A DNA stretch of 64,000 bases from Candidatus Villigracilis saccharophilus (GTDB taxonomy: Bacteria; Chloroflexota; Anaerolineae; Anaerolineales; Villigracilaceae). Made by a program: the position numbers and the translations under genes. This document shows positions 35,751-44,225 of the stretch, piece by piece. Under the pieces are notes generated by a model. That model worked only from the letters and a program-made list of their open reading frames with translations. It was not told the DNA's origin and did no database searches. The DNA lies in assembly GCA_016709305.1 (NCBI GenBank), contig JADJNA010000016.1:1-64000 (forward strand). Reading direction: 5' to 3'. Numbering within the stretch: position 1 is the first letter of the stretch; each line of letters begins with the position of its first letter.

Positions 35751-37970
35751 TTAATATCGGCCTCTATTCACAATCGCATCCGGATTCGGTAAATCTTTTT
35801 TCCGCGCGGGGAAAACCTGGACAGCGCATGCTTTGAACTCAGGGATCTTTGCCTGCGGGTCAAGCGCATCATTCGTCAATATATTCGCGGCAGCTTCAGC
35901 AAAGTGAAAGGGGATGAAGACCACACCCACGGATGTCTTCTCTGTGACCGTCGTCCGCAAAACGACTTCCCCGCGTCTTGACCTAACTGTGACAGGGTCG
36001 TCGTTTCGAATACCGTGGATCTCGGCATCGGCAGGGTGCATCTCCACGCGGGCTTCGGGGTAAGCTTCATTCAGCACAGAGTTGCGAGTCATTGAGCCGC
36101 CATGCCAGTGTTCAAGCACGCGGCCTGTGGTTAGGATGAAAGGATACTCATCATCGGCTTCCTCCATCACAGGAATGTATTCCAATGGGTGGAATTTTCC
36201 ACGTCCGCGCGGGAAGGATTCGGTGAAGAGGGTCGGCGTGCCGGGATGATCCATCGAAGGGACAGGATAGATCAGTCCGAGCTTATCAATACGGTCATAG
36301 GTGATGCCCGCATAATCTGAATTGACACTGCCCATCTCACGCAGGATCTCTTCGGAGTTCGAATACTTCCAGTAAGCAGAAACAACTCCAAGTTTGGATT
36401 CGATGCGCTGAGCCAGGTCGCAGATGATCTGCCAGTCGACTCGAGCTTGTCCACGGGGAGCATGCGCGGCGCGGACTCTTTGTACGCGGCGGTCTGTGTT
36501 GGAGAAGGTACCATCTTTTTCAGCGAAAGGAGTCGCGGGTAAAAATACATCTGCAAAAGCGGCGGACTCATTCATGAAAATATCCTGTGACACGAGAAAC
36601 TCAAGTTGCTCCATGTGTTTGCGGGTCTCGTTGAGATTCGGCTCGGACATCATCGGGTTTTCGCCCATGATATACAATGCGCGGATCCCACCCGCTCCCG
36701 CGTGCGCGTTACTCAAAATTTCAGTGGTGGTCAATCCGAGTTTGCGCGAAAGACCGCCCGATTCAATGTTCCAGGTTTTTTCCCATTTGGCGGCGTTCTC
36801 ATCATTATCCACGCGCATATAACCAGGATAATGGAACGGCATACAGCCCATGTCACTCGCACCCTGCACATTGTTTTGTCCGCGCAGAGGATTTAGTCCC
36901 GTGCCTTCGCGGCCAATGTGACCCGTGAGAAACGCGAGGTTGATCAAGGCAAGCGCGCTGGCCGTGCCATGCGAAAGCTGCGAGATACCCATGCCCCAAT
37001 AGATCGCGGCCTTGTTTGCATTGGCATACAACCGCGCGGCCTTGCGGATATCTTCCGCTGGGACGCCTGTGATTCCTTCCGCATATTCCGGTGTGAACTC
37101 TTCAAGCGTGGCGAGGAATTCGGTATAGCCTTCCGTGCGGTCGTCAATGAAATCGTGGTTGACAAGATTTTCTTCCACGATCACATACGCCATGGCAGTA
37201 AACAAAGGCACATTCGTGCCGGGCTTGAGCGGCAGCCACATCTCGGCAAAGTCAACGAGTTCAATTCTGCGCGGGTCAATGACGATCATCTTCGCGCCAT
37301 GCTGACGCACCGCTTCTTTCATTTGCAAAGCAATGATCGGATGATTCTCGCTGGTGTTCGAACCGGTGACAATGAACACGTCATTTTGAATCACCTGCGA
37401 AGCGGTGTTGCTCATCGCTGAAGAACCTGTCGCCTGTTGAAGCGCGACCACTGAACCCGCATGACATAGGCGTGTGCAATGGTCCACGTTATTGGTGCGG
37501 AAGATGGCGCGGTACATTTTTTGCAAAAGATAATTGTCTTCGTTGGTGGCTTTGGCGCAGGCATAGACCGCCATCGCATCCGAGCCATCGCGTTTGTAGA
37601 TTTCAGTGAGTTTATCGGCTGTGATATTTAGTGCGGTGTCCCAATCGGTTTCGACCCAATCCCAAGAGGTGGGAATTAGGTGATCAGGCATTCGGGATTG
37701 GTATCCAAGGTTAGGCGCGTCATGTCTGTTTCCTAATTCCTGATTACCTTCCAATAAATACCGCCTCACCAACGGCGTGGTCACCCGCTTTGGATGATAA
37801 ACATAGTCGTAGCCAAAACGTCCCTTCACGCATAAGTTGCCGTGATTGACGGGCGAGTCAAATGGCGATGTGACTTTGAAAATATGCTCATCTTTGACAT
37901 GCAACTGTAAATTACAGCCCACGCCGCAGTAAGGACAAGTAGTGGTAACAATTCGGTCTGGTTTGATCAT
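35751..37970 (-). CDS. fdhA: Formate dehydrogenase, catalytic molybdopterin subunit (Cys type)
   Basis: A 739-residue molybdopterin oxidoreductase. A 4Fe-4S cluster is bound by CPYCGVGC and a fourth Cys in NLCVKGRFGYDYV (Cys12, 15, 19, 47). DHCTRLCHAGSV places Cys169 at the Mo ligand position, where selenocysteine occurs in other formate dehydrogenases; the following HAGS region and AIYWGMGISQLSHGTASALA, GHIGREGTGLNPLRGQNNVQG are typical. The NuoG-like ferredoxin part found at the N-terminus of many homologues is absent here and is encoded separately at 40573-41259. It catalyses reversible formate oxidation to CO2. A decayed insertion sequence lies between it and its partners. Only a weak GAGA ribosome-binding site is visible. 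Confidence 0.88.
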   Translation of the reverse strand: MIKPDRIVTTTCPYCGVGCNLQLHVKDEHIFKVTSPFDSPVNHGNLCVKGRFGYDYVYHPKRVTTPLVRRYLLEGNQELGNRHDAPNLGYQSRMPDHLIPTSWDWVETDWDTALNITADKLTEIYKRDGSDAMAVYACAKATNEDNYLLQKMYRAIFRTNNVDHCTRLCHAGSVVALQQATGSSAMSNTASQVIQNDVFIVTGSNTSENHPIIALQMKEAVRQHGAKMIVIDPRRIELVDFAEMWLPLKPGTNVPLFTAMAYVIVEENLVNHDFIDDRTEGYTEFLATLEEFTPEYAEGITGVPAEDIRKAARLYANANKAAIYWGMGISQLSHGTASALALINLAFLTGHIGREGTGLNPLRGQNNVQGASDMGCMPFHYPGYMRVDNDENAAKWEKTWNIESGGLSRKLGLTTTEILSNAHAGAGGIRALYIMGENPMMSEPNLNETRKHMEQLEFLVSQDIFMNESAAFADVFLPATPFAEKDGTFSNTDRRVQRVRAAHAPRGQARVDWQIICDLAQRIESKLGVVSAYWKYSNSEEILREMGSVNSDYAGITYDRIDKLGLIYPVPSMDHPGTPTLFTESFPRGRGKFHPLEYIPVMEEADDEYPFILTTGRVLEHWHGGSMTRNSVLNEAYPEARVEMHPADAEIHGIRNDDPVTVRSRRGEVVLRTTVTEKTSVGVVFIPFHFAEAAANILTNDALDPQAKIPEFKACAVQVFPARKKDLPNPDAIVNRGRY

Positions 37971-38049
37971 TTTGTCTCGCTTTCTTTACCAACAGCATTC
38001 AATAAAAATCTCACAATTTGATATCCTTCTATTGCCGAAAGATACGTGA

Positions 38050-39104
38050 CACTCCCCACGCCTAAAGGCGGGGCTGCTACCGTCGACATGGCTGCGAAGG
38101 CAAACCTTCGTCTTACTGCCACTCAGGTAGTCCGTTGATGTCCCAACGGTTTTTATATTGATGGCTGCATTATGATCGCGGCCAATGACGAGGTTACAAT
38201 TTTCGCAGTGAAAAACACGTTCTCGTAGTTCCAGGTTCTGAAGATGTCCGCAGTTGGAACATTTGCCCGTCGTGCGTTCCCAGCGGCACTTTGCGACGAT
38301 TTTCGCGCTTGAAGGCGCCCATTCCAGAATTCGAAGCTGGAAAATCCAAGATCGGCTGGTCCCCAGCCTTCATGCCGTTGATGTTCAAACTTCAAAACAC
38401 AGACACATTCATCGCACTCATGGCCAGTGAATGATGCCGGTTTGTTGGCAACATCGGTGGCAAGGGGTCGCCGGGCGTGTCGGACCCTTAGGTTCCCCGG
38501 TCTGGGCGGTATGCCGGTTTTGTCGTCAACGGGGTTTTCAGTCCAAGTCAGATCCGCTTTTACCCGTGCTGGATGCTCCAATGACCATCTTCTCATAGAC
38601 TCTGAATACAAGCCACAACCTGCCCACTCGATCGCGCTTGACCATCAACGCTTTCACCTGCCCCTTGATTTCCCTGTGCAAAACAAACCTGTATTTCACG
38701 CCATCCATCGTGACGGTATTGCCACTCAGTTTATAGCCCGATTGTGGGAAGGTGAACGAGGAATACTTTACAGCCTTCCTAAACTTTGGGCGGCCTTTTG
38801 CCAGTCCTTTGAAGAAACGCATGTAGGCATCGTCCACTCGCAAAACAACATCCTGGCAAACCTGCGAGTGCAGATCCATCCATAGAGAAAACCGCTCCGT
38901 CCTTCGCAGTTTCAAAACATGCTTTCGCATCCGGTTCAGAGAGATATATCTCCCGCTCAGTGTGTAGTACCGTCTCTGCAAAGCGATGAAGTGATTCCAA
39001 ATTGTCGAAGCAACAAATATCTTATGTCTCAATGCGCGGTCTTTCTTATCACACCGGTACATTCTATATTTGTATTGCTTGTAGACTTCAACCACTTCGC
39101 TCAA
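38050..39104 (-). pseudogene. tnpB: TnpB (OrfB) remnant of IS200/IS605 element
   Basis: The N-terminal 185 codons from 39104 encode the helical and beta-barrel part of TnpB (EVYKQYKYRMYRCDKKDRA, GLAKGRPKFRKAVKYSSF). The frame ends near 38540 at what should be the first RuvC motif. In other frames downstream there are recognisable pieces: LNINGMK, ADLGFSSFEF, LEWAPSSAKIV and, at 38290-38165, the zinc finger KCSNCGHLQNLELRERVFHC plus the RuvC-III GRDHNAAINI. At least three frame changes are needed to join them. TnpB is an RNA-guided nuclease; this copy cannot make a full protein as sequenced. Confidence 0.75.
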
Positions 39105-39416
39105 TTAAATATCCTTTTGCTTTTCGATATACTGTTTGATTCCTGCCAGCGGAGCACCACCCACAGTAGATATGAAATACGAGTGTGTCCACAGTGTCGG
39201 AAGTCTGCTTTTTAACGTCGGGAACTGTTTGCGCAGCAGGGATGAACTAAGTCCCTTGACCCGCTTCACAAATTTATGAACTCCGAAGTGCGGATCCACT
39301 TCGCAAAGCATGTGGACGTGATCGGGCATGATCTCAAGTTCGATGATCTCACATTCCAATTCATCAGCGACTTGCTGAATGATCTCCTTGGTGTTCTCGG
39401 CGGGGTTTACGGACAT
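39105..39416 (-). pseudogene. tnpA: 5'-truncated TnpA transposase (Y1, IS200/IS605)
   Basis: About 103 codons of the HUH/Y1 transposase: the HUH pair in MPDHVHMLCE, then FVKRVKGLSSSLLRKQFP, the C-terminal YFISTVGGAPLAGIKQYIE with the catalytic tyrosine in the last helix. The family opening with KYRR is missing; the frame upstream of 39416 belongs to a different, hydrophobic ORF. The stop is directly followed by the tnpB start, the normal arrangement. Confidence 0.78.
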
Positions 39417-39724
39417 TTGATAAAAGTCATCACAGTTATACACATGTAGAAAAGCTGAGGATCTAAAGAATAAACAGGAGGAACTATAAAAACATAAAAT
39501 ACTGGGAGCATCCAAAAAAGTATTTTAAATAATGATAGTGCCAAAGAATAAGACTGGATTAGTTTTATTTTTCCTTCGCAAGCTAAATCATGAATATTCT
39601 GCTTATAGCTGTCTCTCATTAAATAAATAACAATGCCATAAATAAATAAGAGCGCTATCATAAAAAGAGCGATCTTAAACCACGGTGAAGAAAAATAATT
39701 CTGCCAAATCAAAACACTATTCAT
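39407..39724 (-). CDS. Small membrane protein of unknown function, possibly truncated by the IS
   Basis: A 105-codon frame with three hydrophobic segments (IALFMIALLFIYGIVIYL, LFKILFWMLPVFYVFIV, LFYMCITVM). No family and no clear ribosome-binding site. Its last codons run into the tnpA remnant, so the original 3' end may have been lost when the element inserted or decayed. It follows the DMT transporter by 13 bases. Confidence 0.4.
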   Translation of the reverse strand: MNSVLIWQNYFSSPWFKIALFMIALLFIYGIVIYLMRDSYKQNIHDLACEGKIKLIQSYSLALSLFKILFWMLPVFYVFIVPPVYSLDPQLFYMCITVMTFIKCP

Positions 39725-39737
39725 TGGATTCAGTCAG

Positions 39738-40571
39738 TTATAGAGTAATCAACACAATCGCAGCCAATGCGATCAAAATGCCAGCAGTTTGCACACGTGA
39801 GATGCGCTCTTTCAAAATAAACCATGCCAGCAAAACCGTCGAGCCGGGGTAAAGCGAGCCAAGCACAGCCGCCACGTCCATGCGGCCCATGCGGGCTGAA
39901 AGCGCATAAAATGTATTTCCAGCCGCATCAAGCACACTGCTCAAAGCGATCCATCCCCAGCTATCACGGGTTGGGATCCAATCTTCCCCGGTGATCAAAC
40001 AATATACCAATAAACCAGATATCGAAGTAATCCGTGTCGCTGCCAAAGTCCAAAAGATCGAAGTACTGCTTCCGTAATGAAGAAAAATAAAAAATGCGCC
40101 GAAGGTCAGTCCAGCTATGACGGGCAAATATAAATGGCTCACCTTTAGCTCAATGCCAATCCCGCCTGAGATCAACCAGACCGCTGTCAAAGCCAAGCCA
40201 AAACCAGCCAGGGTGACCAAGCGCGGCAGTCCATCGGAAACTGCGCTGACAAACACCGGCAGAGATGCCGCCACCAACGCGGAGACCGGCGCGGCAACGC
40301 TCATTTGTCTCGTCGCCAGAGCACGATATAACAGAGCCAATCCGATCCCGCCGCACAATCCCGCCGCTCCACCCCACAACCAGTCACTGAATGGGGGAAT
40401 TTGCTCTCCAAAGACCAAGGCCAGCGCCGCCATTAAAACCAGGCTCATGACATGCGCGCTGATCACCACGCCATAAGGATTGGTGCGCTTGACCGCCATG
40501 CCGCCGCTGAAATCGCCAGCGCCCCAGGTGACAGCTGAGACCAACCCGAACAAGACCGCAGTAAATGCCAT
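39738..40571 (-). CDS. DMT-superfamily (EamA) transporter
   Basis: A 277-residue permease with ten predicted helices arranged as two EamA repeats; the second repeat ends VLGSLYPGSTVLLAWFILKE, typical of EamA proteins. The substrate is unknown. The ATG lies one base after the stop of the iron-sulfur subunit gene, so it is probably co-transcribed with the formate dehydrogenase partners, although an EamA protein is not known to be part of that enzyme. Confidence 0.85.
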   Translation of the reverse strand: MAFTAVLFGLVSAVTWGAGDFSGGMAVKRTNPYGVVISAHVMSLVLMAALALVFGEQIPPFSDWLWGGAAGLCGGIGLALLYRALATRQMSVAAPVSALVAASLPVFVSAVSDGLPRLVTLAGFGLALTAVWLISGGIGIELKVSHLYLPVIAGLTFGAFFIFLHYGSSTSIFWTLAATRITSISGLLVYCLITGEDWIPTRDSWGWIALSSVLDAAGNTFYALSARMGRMDVAAVLGSLYPGSTVLLAWFILKERISRVQTAGILIALAAIVLITL

Positions 40572-40572
40572 G

Positions 40573-41259
40573 CTATTTTCTCTTTTTGCGTCCGGTATTA
40601 AGCACTGAAATTTCCTGCGGGCTCAAACCTTGCTCCAATAAGAATTCACGCTTCGGTTTTAACGCACCGGTGGGGCAAACCGCCACGCATTGTCCGCACA
40701 GCACACAGCTTGTTTCAGGAATGGAGCGGTCAAAGAACGTGCCGATCTGCGTTTCAAATCCGCGGCCATCAAAATTGATCGCGAATGTGTATTGAGCATC
40801 TTCCGCGCACACTTGCACACAGCGCCAGCACAACAGGCACTTTGAATAATCACGCACATACATCGGGTTGTCATCCTTCACTTCCGATTCTCTGCGCTCT
40901 GAATCTGGGAATCGGCTGGATGATGCTCCGTACTCATACATCATATTTTGGATTTCAGGCGATTCAGACAAGTCGATCGTGGATGCCAGCATCTCCAAAA
41001 TCGTCCTGCGCGCACGGATGACTTTCTCGCTCCGCGTCTGGACCTTCATGCTGGTCGCTGCCTGGACGATACAAGCGGGCTGGAGTACCCGCATCCCCTC
41101 GATTTCCACAACACAGATTCGGCAAAGGGCATTCGCTGAGGTCGCCTCGTGGAAACAGATGGTTGGAATATCGATCCCATTCTCGCGCGCGGCTTCGAGC
41201 AAAGTTTTTCCGTCTTCGATCGTGATTTCTTTTCCATCCATTAAGAATGTGATTGTCAT
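40573..41259 (-). CDS. NuoG/HoxU-like iron-sulfur subunit of NAD-linked formate dehydrogenase
   Basis: A 228-residue electron carrier. Residues 1-80 are a 2Fe-2S ferredoxin domain (CFHEATSANALCRICVVE, then a later Cys in QPAC). Residues about 140-205 contain two 4Fe-4S motifs, CLLCWRCVQVC and CVLCGQCVAVCPTGAL. The His-Cys3 cluster found in full NuoG is not evident. In many bacteria this module is the N-terminal part of the formate dehydrogenase alpha subunit; here it is separate. It lies 38 bases after the NuoEF fusion and would pass electrons between that FMN/NADH unit and FdhA. Confidence 0.88.
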   Translation of the reverse strand: MTITFLMDGKEITIEDGKTLLEAARENGIDIPTICFHEATSANALCRICVVEIEGMRVLQPACIVQAATSMKVQTRSEKVIRARRTILEMLASTIDLSESPEIQNMMYEYGASSSRFPDSERRESEVKDDNPMYVRDYSKCLLCWRCVQVCAEDAQYTFAINFDGRGFETQIGTFFDRSIPETSCVLCGQCVAVCPTGALKPKREFLLEQGLSPQEISVLNTGRKKRK

Positions 41260-41297
41260 AATTCACCTTGTAATTTATCAAAGGTCAAAGGTCGGGC

Positions 41298-43160
41298 TTA
41301 CTTTTTATTAGTTGATGCTTTCCTGTTTTTCTTCACTATTGCTTTCACAATTTTCTTAACCTTGATCGATTTTGCCTTTGAAACTTTTGAAACCTTCGTA
41401 ACTTTAGACACATCCTTCTTTACTGCTTTTTTCGCCGCCTTCGACACTTTTGAAACACGCGACACCTTCTTATTTTCAACCTTCGACTCTTCGACAAATA
41501 GTTCGGGCCACAACTTCATCGCGGATAAAACCGCGCTCGCTGCAGTTTGACCCAAACCGCACAGGCTCGCATCTGTCATCGTCCAGCCGACATCCTCGAG
41601 GCGCACAAAATCGCCGGGCAAAACATTTCCGTTGGCTACGCGATCCAGGATTTCCATTTGACGCTGGGTTCCCATTTGACAGGGATAACACTTCCCGCAG
41701 GATTCGTGCGCAAAGAATTTACCCAATCTTTTCAAAGCATCACGCAGATCACGCGTCTCGTCGAAGACCATGATCACACCAGAACCTAAAGGCAATCCCG
41801 CCGCACGCAGATCTTCAAAGGTCAACTTAACATCCAAATGCGCAGATGTGGCAAACGCCCCGGCCGCGCCGCCAAACAAAACTGCCTTAAGTTGTTTTTT
41901 TCCTGCAACGCCGCCCGCCATTTTCAGCATTTCGCGTAATGTCACACCGAATGGAACTTCATACAAACCCGGTTTTGCTACATCACCGGAAACACAAAAG
42001 AGTTTAGGACCGGGGGATTTTTCGGTGCCGATCTTACGATACTCTGCGGAGCCGATCGAGATAATCAGCGGTACATTGCAAAGCGTTTCGACATTGTTAA
42101 TAACCGTCGGTTTATCGAACAAACCGTTCGTTGTCGGGAAAGGCGGCTTCACTCGTGGAAATCCGCGCTTGCCTTCGATCGATTCAAACAGCGCAGTTTC
42201 TTCTCCGCAAATATAGGCGCCCGCACCGACGCGAATTTCAATATCAAAGTGACTGCCAAGATAACCAGCACTTCGCGCTTCGACCAGTGCATTTTCTAAA
42301 ACTGGAAGAATGTATGGATATTCAGCACGAATATAGATATAGCCTTTGGTCGCGCCAATGGCATAAGCCGCAATGCACATCCCTTCGATGGTACGATGCG
42401 GATCATCCAACAACAAAACTCTGTCTTTGAAGGTGCCCGGTTCAGATTCATCCGCGTTGCAGACGACATATTTTTGATCAGCCTGTATCTTGGCGGCTCC
42501 GCCCCATTTAATCCCAGTCGGGAATGCCGCGCCGCCTCGACCGACCAAGCCTGAGGCTTTATCAGTTTCTGCGATCACTGCTTCGGGAGTCATGCTCAAT
42601 GCTTTTTTATACGCAGAATACTCTCCATATTTTGCGAGTGTGGTTGTGCCATTACCGCAGTTGGCGGTCAATTTACGCATGGAACCATAAACAAGCGAGC
42701 GTGGAATACCAAGATCGTAGGATTTGAAATCAGGCGCAATATTTGTTTGCGCGTCATCGTCCACGAGCGCCACTGGGGCTTGCTCGCACAATCCAAGACA
42801 TGGACTCCGCTCAATGGTCAGTGACAGGTCCTCGGTCGTCTGACCCGGCTCCACATCGTAATGTTTACAAAGTCTGCCAAGAAGATTATCCGCGCCTTTA
42901 AGTGCGCAGGCCTGATCGGTGCAAACACGAATGAAATTCCTGCCAACCTGTTCGTTATAAAAGAGGGAATAGAATTCGATAACGCCATGCACATCCGCAA
43001 GCGGTACACGTAACGACCTGGCGACTTCAGCAGCTACCTCCTGTGGAAGCCAGCCGTAGATCTTTTGCGCGGCATGCAGGGCGGGCAATAAGCCAGACCG
43101 TCCAAGCGGAGTAAAGCGTGCAAGTTCCTTATGCAGGGGGACAAGATCAATTTCAGACAT
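41298..43160 (-). CDS. NuoE-NuoF fusion (NADH-binding diaphorase) with Lys-rich tail
   Basis: A 620-residue chain. Residues about 1-150 are a NuoE thioredoxin-like 2Fe-2S domain (CTDQACALKG, CLGLCEQAPVAL). Residues about 170-560 are NuoF: GLVGRGGAAFPTGIKW and GAGAYICGEETALFESIEG for FMN/NADH, and the 4Fe-4S site ESCGKCYPCQMGT with a later CGLG. The last 60 residues are a low-complexity Lys/Val/Ser tail (KVSKVSKAAKKAVKK and similar), like a histone-H1 tail, not usual in NuoF. Start 43160 with GGAGCAATC upstream is preferred over the longer frame. The unit reduces or oxidises NAD(H) for the formate dehydrogenase complex. Confidence 0.9.
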   Translation of the reverse strand: MSEIDLVPLHKELARFTPLGRSGLLPALHAAQKIYGWLPQEVAAEVARSLRVPLADVHGVIEFYSLFYNEQVGRNFIRVCTDQACALKGADNLLGRLCKHYDVEPGQTTEDLSLTIERSPCLGLCEQAPVALVDDDAQTNIAPDFKSYDLGIPRSLVYGSMRKLTANCGNGTTTLAKYGEYSAYKKALSMTPEAVIAETDKASGLVGRGGAAFPTGIKWGGAAKIQADQKYVVCNADESEPGTFKDRVLLLDDPHRTIEGMCIAAYAIGATKGYIYIRAEYPYILPVLENALVEARSAGYLGSHFDIEIRVGAGAYICGEETALFESIEGKRGFPRVKPPFPTTNGLFDKPTVINNVETLCNVPLIISIGSAEYRKIGTEKSPGPKLFCVSGDVAKPGLYEVPFGVTLREMLKMAGGVAGKKQLKAVLFGGAAGAFATSAHLDVKLTFEDLRAAGLPLGSGVIMVFDETRDLRDALKRLGKFFAHESCGKCYPCQMGTQRQMEILDRVANGNVLPGDFVRLEDVGWTMTDASLCGLGQTAASAVLSAMKLWPELFVEESKVENKKVSRVSKVSKAAKKAVKKDVSKVTKVSKVSKAKSIKVKKIVKAIVKKNRKASTNKK

Positions 43161-43222
43161 GATTGCTCCAGTATTTCGAGTATAGACTGAAATAAAACAA
43201 CACGCAAGCGAAACGGTATGTT

Positions 43223-44152
43223 CTAAAACCAATCCTGTTTATAGAAAATATAGGTGGCGACTGCCGCCAAGCCAATCGAAATCCCAATGATCACTAGAAA
43301 TCCATACGGGCTGGACTCTGAAAGAGGCAGCGGGACATTCATGCCGAAGAAGGTTCCGACCGTGCCAGGCAGGGCGATAATGATCGTAATGGCTGCCAGC
43401 ACTTTCATGACCCCATTAAGATTATTGGAGATGATCGAGGCGAACGCGTCCATCATGCCCGAAAGAATTTCCGTGGCAATGCTGGTCATTTGAATGGCTT
43501 GCTGGTTTTCGGTAAGCACATCTTCAAGCAGGTCTTTATCTTCTTCATAATAGTTGAATAACTGCGTTTTTTGCACACGCTCCATCATCACTTCATTGGA
43601 GCGAAGAGCAGTCGAAAAATAGGTGAGACATTTTTGATACTTGAGAAGTTCCAACACTTCGCGGTTGCGTGTTGATTTTTGTAACTGGTCTTCCACCAAT
43701 TCTGTGGCGCGGTTGATCTCGCGCAGCAAATGCAAATAGCGCGCCGATGTCTCAAGGAAGATATACAGTGCCAGACGATAGCGTTTGCCTGTTTTCAACA
43801 AACGATGTTTCCCGCTCGTCAATTTTTTAAGAATATCGCTCTCATAACGGCAAACAGTGACAACCTTATTTCCCAGAATCATGATCCCCAGCGGAACCGT
43901 GCTATAAGGGACATCGCTTTCGGGTTGATAAATTGGAATACGCAATAGAATGAATGTGTATTCATCGTCGCGCTCCATACGCGGCATTTCATCCTGGTCG
44001 AGGGAATAATTGATATAGTCCATATCCATCCCCCAATTAACCAGTTTTTCGGTCTCCTCGGGTGTTGGGTCAACAACATTTACCCACGCGCCGTTCGTGA
44101 TCACTTCAAGTTTTTCCAGTCCCAGTTCGGTGGTCTTGTAAATGCTCAGCAT
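43223..44152 (-). CDS. corA: CorA-family Mg2+/Co2+ channel
   Basis: A 309-residue CorA. The long N-terminal cytoplasmic domain contains DEMPRMERDDEYTFILLRIP; the two C-terminal helices are joined by the FFGMNVP loop that carries the GMN selectivity motif. It forms a pentameric Mg2+ channel. CCAGGAGGCTGCC before ATG 44152 decides the start. It is downstream of an NRAMP-like transporter and a PRC/MgtE_N/CBS protein in the same orientation, a magnesium-themed cluster. Confidence 0.92.
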   Translation of the reverse strand: MLSIYKTTELGLEKLEVITNGAWVNVVDPTPEETEKLVNWGMDMDYINYSLDQDEMPRMERDDEYTFILLRIPIYQPESDVPYSTVPLGIMILGNKVVTVCRYESDILKKLTSGKHRLLKTGKRYRLALYIFLETSARYLHLLREINRATELVEDQLQKSTRNREVLELLKYQKCLTYFSTALRSNEVMMERVQKTQLFNYYEEDKDLLEDVLTENQQAIQMTSIATEILSGMMDAFASIISNNLNGVMKVLAAITIIIALPGTVGTFFGMNVPLPLSESSPYGFLVIIGISIGLAAVATYIFYKQDWF

Positions 44153-44225
44153 GGCAGCCTCCTGGCGTGAATTGACATCACGCACCTTTGCGTGATGTGT
44201 AAGTTAAATACAAACGATATTCGCA

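Larger units (their letters stand above)
38046..39416 (-). mobile_element. Decayed IS200/IS605-family element
   Basis: Adjacent tnpA and tnpB remnants on the minus strand. The right end carries an imperfect hairpin CCCCGCC-TTTA-GGCGTGGGG (about 38060-38080) followed by GTGTCACG, typical of IS605-group right ends and of the 3' end of TnpB guide (omega) RNAs. The left side is cut at about 39416, where tnpA loses its first 25-30 residues and merges with an unrelated membrane-protein frame. tnpB has several frame breaks. The element sits between a formate dehydrogenase gene and a DMT transporter. Boundaries are approximate. Confidence 0.75.

Noticed and set aside
35751..37970. Selenocysteine-type formate dehydrogenase
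   Set aside because: The Mo-ligand position reads Cys (RLCHAGS); no in-frame TGA interrupts the gene.
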